From Ehretia macrophylla (Eukaryota; Streptophyta; Magnoliopsida; Boraginales; Ehretiaceae), in NCBI GenBank assembly GCA_037974665.1, contig CM075783.1:40251712-40315711 (forward strand): a DNA stretch of 64,000 nucleotides, read 5' to 3'. Under the pieces are notes generated by a model. That model ran no database searches. It saw nothing but the letters and a program-made list of their open reading frames with translations, and was not told where the DNA came from. The number at the start of each line of letters is the position of its first letter. Within the stretch, counting starts at the first letter, position 1. The position numbers were made by a program, and so were the translations under genes. Shown piece by piece: positions 49,151 to 60,452 of this stretch.

Positions 49151-50291
49151 CCATGATTAGACATTATTTTGATATAAATAGTCCTAGATAGATAGAAAAA
49201 TGGGGCAAAGTCTGTTCATAAATTTGTCTTGCCCTTACCCCTTTTCTTCCCTTAAGTCCCCTCGGGGGAGACTCGGAAGACCTTGTTATTACTGTACCTA
49301 TCCCGTGCAAATAGAGGTTAAGTTAAGCTACGCCTTACTCCCCTTTATAAAAGGGATCCTTTCAATCAAAATATCGTATTGTAAGTGATGATCGAAATCA
49401 CTTGAAGGGAACTCACGGCTTACTTCTATTGAAGTGATGAAGTTGTTGTAGTCTAGTTCTCAATCAAATAGTGGTTCATTCACCCCAGATTCCACACTAA
49501 ATTACTTTTATATGATATGAATTGGCTTAGAAGAGTGAGAAATTCTTTCCTACCTTCTGCCTGAGCCAACAGCCCGAGCCATTCATGGAGGAAGGACTTC
49601 GTAGTACCAAGACTAGAATCCAAGTGGAAATTCCAAGGTTTCTCTTTCAAAGCTTCAAAATGGTGCTTCCAAAAGCTTCATTCATAGTGGAAGCAAATAC
49701 TGAACTGACTTTCTTAGCTAGGATCCATTCTATGAAAAGGATTTCCACAATTCACTTACGAGAGAAGAAAAAGTTATGCACTTACTAACACTTCGGATTG
49801 ACTTAGTTGAGCAGTGCTGATCTCGCCTTCTCATTCCTGTAGCGAGTACCCTCATGGGTGTGTGTGATAAAGTCTCTTCTTTTCCGAGTTGGCCTGTAGC
49901 CTCTTGGTAGATAGGGCACTCCCCTAACTTCTTTCTTCTTGCACCCTCGGCGATTGAGAGTACCATTTTTGTCATTCAATCAAAGAATTAAGGGACCCAG
50001 GGGCATGGGTCCCGAATGGTAAGACATTAAAGTCTCGATTCTAGTAGGAGTGAGGGAATGGACTCATAGCTCACTCCCCGTATTCCCAAAAGCATAGGGG
50101 ATAGAGTATACGAGGTAGTGAGCGAATGACCCAATGTATTCCTCCGAGTCCTTAGCTTAAGAGCACCATCAACAATCCTTATTTGCACTAGGTCACAACC
50201 ATCTCAGAAGGAAAGGAAAGCGAAAAAAGTCACCGTCTTGGCTGAAACTGAAGAGGCTGAGTGGTCACTGATAATAATAGTATGCCTGCAA
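49151..50291. other. No gene recognised
   Basis: Organelle-like texture. Frames up to 81 codons occur on both strands without motifs. Confidence 0.35.
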
Positions 50292-50387
50292 AGGTATGAA
50301 GTAAGTACACTGATAATGAGAGGTATGAAGTAAGTACACTGATAATGAGAGGTATGAAGTAAGTCGACCAATAGGGAGAGGTTTGAA
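50292..50387 (+). repeat. 29-base tandem repeat related to the dispersed repeat
   Basis: Two exact units (AGGTATGAAGTAAGTACACT and nine more bases) are followed by a diverged third with GTAAGTCGACCAATAGGGAG and the start of a fourth. The core GTAAGTCGAC is shared with 42201-42243, 53738-53780 and 54145-54175. Confidence 0.9.
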
Positions 50388-53300
50388 TTCGCGTAAGTAA
50401 TGGTCAGATATCGCCGTTGTAGCGCTAGTTCGAGGAGAAGTGATATCGTCCCCACAAGGGAGGTTAGGAAGATGGTCAATTGGCCTCTTGGTATATGTAC
50501 AGTAAGAACACTGCCTTCACTTATGTTGGCGAGGCCGGGAACATCTATTTCAGGAAAAGAAGGGCAAGAAGAAGGCGGCCATTTCCCGGGGTAAGACTCA
50601 GAAAGAAGTTACTACCTCGGGAGCCCTGCATAAGCCAAATATACTATTACAGGGGGTGGGATTTTGAATCTACTTTAGACTAGCTTTACATTATGAAATA
50701 CCACTCGGGGAGTTTGAGGGAAGAACCCAGAACTCGATCTACGGCCGAATAGTAACTTGTACGTAAGCATACACACTTCAAGCAGAACTCAAAGCAATCA
50801 TAGCACTAATCCCTTTACCTATATAGCCATTCTTGCAGATTCGGGCATTGTGTGGTTGTTTTGCAAGATCTCGCTTTCAGTTTGTAGAGTGGATCAAACA
50901 AACATGTGTTCAGCTTGATTTGTTGGTACAGTTACTTCATCATCTTATGATTTAAAATTCGATTCCACCTACACAAACAATGTAGTTGTTGCTTAGTGAG
51001 TCCCTTCGTTTGCTTTATGTGCTCCTTCAGTTTTCTAGTAGTAAGATCTGGCCTTTGGTTTTAAGATTGAATCAGTAGTCAGCTTGTGCTTGAACAACGG
51101 CATTCCAAGAAGAAACCTCTGATTCCGAAATGGTTTACTTTATAGGCTAGTGAACGAGCTAAGTAGTTCGGATCCTTCCTAATCAGATATTATACCAGGA
51201 GACTCTATAATCTTCCATTTTCTTCCTTTCGGGACATGGGGAAAAGAAAGCCTTTTTCCTCTTCCTTTTTGGGATGACAGAGGGAGCTACTTTAATGGAA
51301 TTTCTTTATTTATGGGGTGCGGATGATCCTTTCCCCGCTCATTCCCTTATGTAATTGTTGTGCCTGATCTTGCCGCATTCGAGAGTTTAGAAGTTGAGAT
51401 TGAATCCACTGACTTCAAGACCCGATCCAATACCCGATCATACAGATTTTTCTATTGCCAAGTTGATACGACCAGACTCTGATCCCTCCACCGAAACCAA
51501 AAGTGGAAAAGAAAAAGAGGCTTGAAGACCTAAAGTCGATCTGCGATATAAGGGTACTCCACCGGGAAGCTGTACCAAGGGAGTGACCGAGCAAGGGCTA
51601 TGATTAGAGCCAAGCAACCGTGGTACTTGTTGCATGTACTTCTTTTTCTCTCTACCCAAGGTTCTTAAATAAATATTAAGCTATGATTCATAAGAAACAT
51701 CCAAACTTCCAATCTCAAGAAAGGGGCGGCTTCATACCCTTAAACTGAACCCAGTGTGACTCTCCAACTTGCATTCGCTAACTGAAATGATCTATCATCC
51801 AAGCTAACTTCACTTCTTTCTTGATCATATTCTAAGGTGTTAGGATGTCCCCCATGGGGTCATCTGTCCCATCCCCACTTTCTATCATAGCAGTACACCA
51901 TACTCTCTTACTAAACTATGTTCTAAAGAGAGTCTATTTTCTGGCAACATAGTTTGTTTTGAGCGCCCATAGATGTCAAACCTCTTGAACAACTACTAAT
52001 TAATGATTTAGAGGTCATCCGAGCTAGCCCGGATCCATCTCAGACGCTTACGAAGAAGGAAAAGTCCCTGCTCACTCAGCGGCTAAACCCGAAGCAAGTC
52101 TGAAGCAGTGTAGCAAGACCTTATATCCCTCCATTAAGGTCAAACTTCTCTATTTACCCGTTGTTTGTCAGACCCGATTTCGTAGACAAGTGTTTGTCTT
52201 CTATTTCACAAAGGAACTAGCCATTGGATATCTCGAATGGAAAATAGAAGGAAGTGAACTCATGCCCTAAGGCTTGATTGGCTAACCCGAACAAAGCACC
52301 CTAATAAAGGAAAAAGGCATTTAGGACATCAATCCCAAGGGGGAAGAAAACTGGCACGAGTGAGATGTCACTTATTAAAGCTAGAGCCAGAAGAAAAGAT
52401 GCCAAGGTCCACAATCATTACTAAGGCTTGGTAAGATAGGTTTAGTGACTGGGGCAGATTTCTCTTCTATACGATAGCACCAGTCCCCTTCCTCTTCCGA
52501 TTGATTGATGGAGATGGGGTTAAAGAAGGATGAGAGGAGTGCACGCCTTCGATAGTCAAATAGGGAAGTTGATGTAATAGGATTGACTTTCCGGGATTTC
52601 TTAAAAATGCCGCACCCGTTTTTGTTCAACGGCGCCCTTCTCTCGCGAACCATATTGTGCTGGTGGGTGTAATGTATGGTCCTAGAATAAAGGACCTTCC
52701 CTCACAGGACGAAAAGCTTGTTTTTCTACCCCCACTCACTACCCTAGTTATTCTAGCTTCAGTTCAAAATAGAACTTTTTCCCTTTGTCCATCCCTTTAT
52801 CTAATAAAGGGGCAGCCAACATTCGTTTCGTCGTCGTGATCATTAGTGCATTCATAAAGCGGCTCAAACAAAAGCTGGATCGGCTTACCGAACACCAACC
52901 AAGTTATAACTATATTCCTTGCTGACCGATCTTCTCTGAAGCATGCCCATCTGGGTACACAGATAGGGATTATCTTATTGCAAGTGAAACACTACCTTTC
53001 TTATAGAATGTCCAAGTGGGTACGACCCTCTCCCTTAAAGGAGACTATCTTGTAGAGCGCTAAGGGGCTTGAGAATGATTTCCACCAGACATTGCTTGAG
53101 CTCACTTAGCCTTGGTCGAGGGTATAAACCTATGGAAAAGCACTTTTCCAGCTTAATGAGAGAAGACTGTTTTCAATGCTGGCGTGAGCCATTCAAGTTC
53201 AAACTTTCTCCCTTCCTCCCTACCATGGGAAGAAATAGCTAAGAAAAAAGTAAAGGGAGGATCAACAACCGAACATCTTCTTTCTTTGAGTCGAGTTTAC

Positions 53301-53737
53301 ACCAACTAACATAAGAGTGCTTCTAAGGGCTAGTGAACATGTAGAGAGAGGTTCGGCAGAAAGTCATTCGTACTAGAATAAAGTGCTTCAGAAAGTACAT
53401 CATATAGGGAATCCACTCCTCCTCTAAGAGTGGGTTACACACCAGAGGCGCTATCTCCATTAGAAAGTGACAACGTAGATACTTCCAGTTGTGATTCTTT
53501 AGTCGACACTGCCAATTTCTTCCAAATAGCGGCTGAAGCATTCTAAGTTTTCCCATGATGCAAGTGGATACTTACCCTTTTGTTTGGGTCATACGGTAGT
53601 CTCTCGTATCGGATAAAGGATGAAATGAGATTCCCACTTCGTCAGTAGTTATTCAAACCCAACATCGATTTCATTCCAGATCAAGAAATTGCATAGGTAA
53701 AGAAAGAAACCTTCCCTAAGTTAAGCCTACCGATCTT
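50388..53737. other. Organelle-like DNA, no gene recognised
   Basis: Scattered frames below 92 codons on both strands have no recognisable motif. No tRNA or rRNA segment was found by eye. Confidence 0.35.
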
Positions 53738-53982
53738 CCTCTCCTTATCAGTCGACTTACTTCATACCTTATCCCTTTCCTTGTCACTCTGCTGACTCCT
53801 AAATTCCATTTAGGCAATGCTTTCTTGCACCGATCTACTTGCTATTTCCTTTACCTCTGCCTGAACCTTCACCACATCTTCGCCTTCGCCTTCACCTTAT
53901 CTTCGCCAAGCCAAGTGATAGAGTGACCAAGCCATGTATAAGGACTTCACCAGAGAGGAAGATTTAATAAGGGAAAGAACCC
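53738..53982 (-). repeat. Dispersed repeat copy B (inverted partner of 42081-42243)
   Basis: The order of the two matching blocks is kept but inverted. A CTTCGCC/CTTCACC tandem of about 30 bases sits between them at 53877-53903, absent from copy A. Confidence 0.75.
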
Positions 53983-54790
53983 GCTCTTATTGAAGCTTTG
54001 ATTCAAGGGGGACGATTAGACTAGGGAAAATCATGTTTCTAGGGGACTGATAGGTCTCCTTCTCTCTTTCAATTGAAAGCATGAAAATCTCATCTTTTTG
54101 TCGAAGAGAATCTATCTATTCTAGATACCTTACCGCCTACCTTCATCTCCTTATCAATCGACTTATTTCATACCTCTACTTTGGAGAGTGTTCTATCCAA
54201 GGTGCGCTCAACCCTGCTACTAGTCTCTATGATCACTTACGTAATTACAGTAATAATCATTCAATTGATTGAGCCACCCATCGTCGAATTCGAGTACCTC
54301 TTACCGGTTTACTGATCGCATGCTGGTTATCAGAGTAGAAGCAGTATCAATAATCGCAGATGTTTGGACATCTTTAGGAGTTGAGTAACAGCCTACCATC
54401 TCTGTCTTCCATGAGAGTTGGTATACTAGAAGCAAAAAAGCTTGTGAACACATTCAACCAACCAGAGATGAGACAAGCTAGCTGATCCAATAGAATGGGT
54501 AGACAGCTTGGATAAGCGATCGATCCAGACCGGACAGAAGCTATCCACTAACAATCCCTTAGAAAAGACTTGTACAACCAACTTCTATAGTAATGGCATC
54601 TCTCAGATGATTGAATTGACTCTATCCAATCTCAATGCAGCATTGACAGATCCATTCTCCTACTAGCTCTATCCTTAGTAATCTCAAGCAATTCAGTAAG
54701 ATCTGACGGCGAGCATCTTTGTTAGTAACTCTATTCCCATTATTCGACAGTAAGATCATGAAGGTTGGATGGTCGATTGAAGGCATCCCG
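53983..54790. other. No gene recognised, apart from the short repeat at 54145
   Basis: Organelle-like or mixed sequence without motifs on either strand. Confidence 0.35.
54145..54175 (-). repeat. Short copy of the dispersed repeat
   Basis: On the minus strand this reads AGGTATGAAATAAGTCGATT and onward, matching the unit at 50292 and 53738. Confidence 0.75.
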
Positions 54791-57132
54791 TGTTGGGGAT
54801 ATGCCCTAATGCTAAAGTTTGAGATGACCTTATTAGGGTTTAATAAGAATATGCTTTTGTGTTTTATACACAATGTTATTTGTAGGATGTTCATATTCTC
54901 CGCTTCGATATGAATATGTCCCTAATGCCTATCCGAGAAAAAAAATGTTCTAAAAGGGTTTAGGATATTTTGCACTTTCTCTTCGATATGATAAGCATTA
55001 AGAAACGATTCATAGCCCTTCAAATTATTCAACCGGGACTAGAATAATCGAGTACAGGTTATCATATGTTATTACCTTTGATTAACATACTGATGTTGAT
55101 GATAAAGGATGGCGTGCAAAATGCCAAAACAGCATGGTGATGTGGACTAATAAACATATGAGTGATCGTCTGTGTACGGATCATTGAATGTGACAATAAA
55201 TAGTGAACTACATGATTTCAGGTTAATAGTTTACTATTTAGTTAAGAATTGTGCAAATTAATCCTCAGACTTGAGAGATTACGGCTGCCGATTATATCAG
55301 GGGCTAAATACTGTGTCTGGATAATGCCCATCTTCTAAGGTGGGTTACGACCTTTCGTATTTTAGTCTTGTGGTATGAACCGACAGGTAATTATCAAAAT
55401 AGGATCTGTTAACCTCCGACAAGAGGCAATGTCCTATGATATCTGAGATCGGTTGGTAAACGAGCAAGTCATTGGCCAAGGCAAATATGAAGTGATGGAA
55501 ATGAGTTTTTTCATGGTAGTCATCTCTCGTTTAACCGATTCATATTTATACATAGTATTGGATGTGGGCTTAACCATTTCATGTCCTTTCCCGATCAGGG
55601 CACTTATAACAGAAGGATCGGACTGGACATTAATTCTTGATGGTTAAATGGATTCATGAAAGACGATGTCTTCATTATCGTATACATTCTCATGATACGT
55701 TCGTTGCTAGTGCGTCACTCATGAGCATGAGGATATTTCGATAAATGACAGAGACATTTCCGAAATAGATAAGGAGGTTTATCAAGTCCCTCATCGGTAC
55801 GCGATTATGAATTTAGAAGGTCACACACTAATAAGTATCATGAATAAGTTCACCAGAAGCTTGTATTTTGTGGTTGGTGGCTTTAAGGTGTTAAGAGTCA
55901 TCAATGTTAGAATTTGGGCCAAAAGTATAATTTTGAAAAGTTTTGGGATCAAATTGTAATTACTAAAACTTTTGGGGCCAAACTGTAATTATTGAAAAGC
56001 TGTTTCAGTATGTTTATTCTAATAGAGATTAGAATTGGCAAAAATATTATATAAATATATATAAAGGTGTTTATATATATGTATATGTGTAATGATGATG
56101 TAATTTGTGAAATGCCACGTCATCGTCTTATATGTGGCATTTGCATGAAGAGATTGATGACTAGGATAGTCCATGTCATCAATCCTAGTCATTTGAATTT
56201 AAAATGAATGGATAGGATTCATTTTTGAATAAAGACAAAAGGATCTTGACCATTGCTTTTGTTGATAAAGCCTTTTTGACAAGTGTTAGGAGAGAGAATA
56301 AAGTTACCTTTAGATTGTAATAATTACAATCCTAAGGCTTGCATGGCTTTTACTTTAGAAGGAAGCAATTGTGATTGGCTAACTAATAAAGTAACATTAT
56401 ATATATAATTATATGAGTATGTTTTATATATATGATAAAATATGACAATCTTCTCTCACCACCCACTTGCAATTTCGGCCAAGGGGTAGAGGAGAGAGAA
56501 TATGATCATCTTTCATCATCTAAAGCTAATAATTGAAATCAAATGGCTTGCATGGCTTGTCATGAAAAGGTGACAGTAGTGATTGTTCACTTAATTTATT
56601 ATTAGCTTATATTAGATGACAACACTCTCTCTCATCATAAGACAACTACACATACATGCACATACAATTCAGCCAAGGCATACAAGGAGAGGAGAGAGAA
56701 CTTCATCTTCTTCATCTTTGAGCTTGAACTTTCAGCCATGGATAGAAGTTGAGGAAGCTTTTGCCTTTTTTATCAAAACCACATATTCATAGTTTCGTAC
56801 ATTGAAGATATACTAGCACATTCTATCTTCAAGGTGGGGCAGGACTTTGGATGCTTGGTGGACTAACAAGAGCCTTCAAGTTATAAGGATTCAAAGGCTT
56901 GTCTACTATCTACATCTTCTCCAAAGTGATCTACTAGTGAGGTATACCTATGAACCTCCTTTTGTTTATGTACATATAGTTGATATATATATATATGTGT
57001 TGATAATCAATGGGTATAATGAGATGTTAGCATATCCTTGTTACGAAACTTGCAAAATTTTTGTAGATGGCCTATGTAGTTTTCGGCTATGTCAAGGTGT
57101 CCATGTATGACATTCTCGATCCTGAATCCAAC
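54791..57132 (+). mobile_element. S5: probable Ty1/copia-type solo LTR
   Basis: It begins TGTTGGGGATATGCCCTAAT, a common start for plant copia LTRs. It continues with typical LTR text: the AAGGTCACACAC segment near 55820, then GGCTTGTCTACTATCTACAT and GTGATCTACTAGTGAGGTAT near 56893-56944. No gag-pol is present. The right end is uncertain, near GAATCCAAC at about 57132, and no convincing target duplication was found, so it may be truncated. It carries an AT-rich stretch with (AT)n at about 56977-56996. Confidence 0.6.
56157..56192. repeat. Inverted repeat in S5
   Basis: 11-base perfect arms ATGACTAGGAT and ATCCTAGTCAT around a 14-base loop. Confidence 0.85.
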
Positions 57133-60100
57133 TTATGATTATGTTATGACATGATATCTTATGTTGGCTAGCACCCCTTTTATCTCGCATCTAGGTTCGG
57201 TCTTGCTAACGGACGAGAAAATGATGCCCCATTTGATGGTCTTGGAAGAAGAACTTCTGCCGCTGCTTGAGCTTGAGGTAGGAGGATTTTAGGAGTGCAA
57301 GAATGTCATTAGAAGTCACCTCTAGCATAGCTATGAATCAATTAGACTGACGGCACTCAATCACTCTGTCTACTGAAAGGATCCACCATCTCAGAGATAT
57401 AGGGCAGAGAATAGAAGATGGAAGTGGTTTGGGAATGGGGAAGTCAACATTTCAAGGGATTCCTCTTTGGATAGAGCGGGTCATAAATGGAATTGTCTAG
57501 CGAATGGAACGTCCAAGCCAGCAAAAAGCCTTTTGTTGGTCGCTTAAACCGACTGATGATACGGAGGAGCCTATTCATTGACGAGAATAGTATAAGCACA
57601 ATAGGGTAGAGCGAGAATCAAACTCATCTTTTGCACCTATTTGTATCTATTTAGTGATCGGTCTGCTAGTTTCTTTGATCCCACTCGGTTTTTAGGAAAT
57701 AATTCAAAATGGAATAAAAGCGAGCCACCTCATATAGATAGTATATATGATAGCAAAACCGCTTTACTGAGTTCCCTCTTGGCCGACACGTAGCTCGGGA
57801 TCAGTGTGAACGGCGGTGAAGCTGCGATTTCACTACGATCTTGTAAATGCAAGCCGTGAGCTGTCTTTTCGTGGACAAGGGCTGATACGTGAACAGGGAA
57901 TAAGATCCCAATAGCAAATATTACCCTTCGATCGTCATTGGCTTATTCAATAGGAGAGATTCATACTGTCTTCTCTAATGAAATATCTAGTCCTTCTGTG
58001 CATTTGTCCCTGAGACTGAGACTAGTGAAATCAAATCAGCTACTTCATTGCCTCCCCGCTTGCCTTAGCTAGGGTATGAATTCTCCAGTGAGTGTGATTT
58101 CCAGCTGTTAAAGGATTTGCTGCTCGCTATGCCCCTAAGTCCATTAACGTTGTCTCATTCCTTTGCTCTCAATTCAGTTCCTATTTAGGAAGATTCGTTT
58201 TCAAATTGAATTCATATCATCTCTCGATTAAAAACTCATTGATATAGTCAGATTCTGGATCTTATTATACGATTACACTAGCAAAGGCAAAGCCTTTCTT
58301 CTTGCAAGAGACCATTCCCTCACAGCTGAGTCAAGGGATACATATTCTGTGTATTCGATGCCATCTTTGGGTTCTCGAAGATCGATTGAAATCAATACAC
58401 TTTCTCTTTTCCTCAAGATGGATGTCCTAAATGTAATTTACTTTCCCAAAGAATCCCCAGAATAAAATACCCTTAGCCTAGGCAAAAAAAAGTACCTACT
58501 TATAGTGCGAAGACCAAAATCGGCTTTATTCGGAGTTCAGTGAGCTTGCTTGAAGCTTTGTCAAAGAACCCCTTCTGATTAACTTGCACAATCCTCCCTA
58601 ACAACCTATTCGATAGCAGTTCCTTTTGTGCCTCTTCTTATACTATTAGAGAACCTCATCGTGGGTATTTTACTCAAGGCATTCTAGCTGCCTATTTGTC
58701 CACGAACGTTGATCCCTTAACTGGCCTTTGGTTTTCTTCTTAGTACTAAGCCTTATATGTATGCCCCATCTTCTTCTGATTTAATTCATCTGCAAAGGGC
58801 ACTCGTGAATAACCTATAGATTTAGATTAGTGACAAGGGACCTAGGAGCCTAGGGCATTGGGACTTCTTCTTGACTCCTATCATATTATTGCTAAAATGC
58901 CTTTTGTTGTTGTCACGTCTTAAGGTATTATCGATTTTGAGGTGGGTGACCTCCTTCAGTCTATTATGGAAGCAATTCCTGGCTGGTCTGTGATAAAAGC
59001 AAAGCCTCTTTTCTCTTCCAATAAGAGTATGCCTTCCTAGACGGAAGGCTTACTAAGGGAATAAAGTAAGTAGTATCTTGCGCAAACTTCCCAAAAAGTG
59101 TCCTTCATGTGCGATATGATATTGATCCAGTTTATGGAAGCTTTAAAGCAGGAAAGTGATCAGGTTTCGAAGGTCATTTACTAGCAGGTCAATAACAGCT
59201 TCTTATGTGGCATTTGGCATTTGTCCATCAATCCCATTCTATGTCTATGCCATCTTATTTACTATTTCCTATGGATTCAACCTCTTGACGCTCTCCTTAT
59301 CCTTCTGGGATGTCAAAAGCTTTAGTCAACACAGTTAAGATACCAAAGAATAAGGAAGATGACCACCATCAATTCCTAGATGTTTTTCATATTGAGGTCG
59401 AGGTTGTAGGCCCTTCTGTGTGTAAACTTCTTCCACATGGGGAAGGAAAGGAAAAGTTTCGGCTATGAAAAACAAGCCCTATCCCAAGGGAATGAAATAA
59501 AGCATGATAGTAGTGATAGACTTCGATTGATAGTTATCACCTTCTCTCCTATCTGAGCTTAGGTCAACAATCCAAGAAATCATCTCTGACAAAGCAAAGG
59601 AAAGAAAAGAGGGGTCAAACAGCTAAAGGTAAGGGTGAATGTCCTAGGCTGAGGAATGCGCTACAGGACTGATTCTTATTGAATGGCATTGACATAGAAT
59701 GGAATGGCTTAAGCAAGGCATCTCTTTCTGGCTATCCTCGGGAAATGAGCTACCCGGCGAACATGAGGTCCCAATCACTATTCATGGCAAGACAAAAAAG
59801 GACCACTAGCCTAAAGAATCAAATAGGGAATAGGCCATGAATTTACCCGCTTCCCCGAAGGTAAAAGGGCAGAAAGGGATGCCAAGGACAGAGTAATCTC
59901 AGGTTTCATTTCATGCCCACGGAAGGAAAGACAGAAGAGCAGCTTTAAGGGTGAGGAAGTTCCAGATAGAGAAAGTAGCCATCCTGAGAGAAAAAAAGAG
60001 GAACCAGCCACGATTTACAAGAAAACGGCAGGATAATACCCTAGGAAGGCAAGCCACAGGAGTGGAGAGAAAGCGGAAAAAGAAAGAGGAAATGAGTTTT

Positions 60101-60452
60101 CCCATTTGATTGATCGATTCAGAGTCCCAAACCGAAGCCCATACTCTGACTAAGAGAAATGGAAGTTCCTACCCTAGGAACATTGACATACGATATTTCC
60201 GGATTAGGGAATAGAGTATGAACCTAAAACCGATATGAAAGAAAGCCATCAAGCAAGACACCCATGCCAAGATCGATAAAAATAGAAGCCAACTCTTTCT
60301 TTTATAGTTAGGACAAGTAAGAGATAAGACCGGTTAGGCCGAGAGTAGCACACCTTGATATCTCATTCCTTCTGTGCGCACAGTTGATTAGGGCAGGGCA
60401 TTGAACAGGAGGAAGAAATCAGACAGACGTTCACTTGAAGCTAGACCGTTGG
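57133..60452. other. No gene recognised
   Basis: Mixed organelle-like sequence. Frames of 60-66 codons on both strands have no motif. The last five bases, GTTGG, are the S4 target. Confidence 0.35.

Noticed and set aside
57133-57170. Extension of the copia LTR to GGCTAGCA at 57170
   Set aside because: Neither end gives a target duplication matching TCCCG at 54786-54790.
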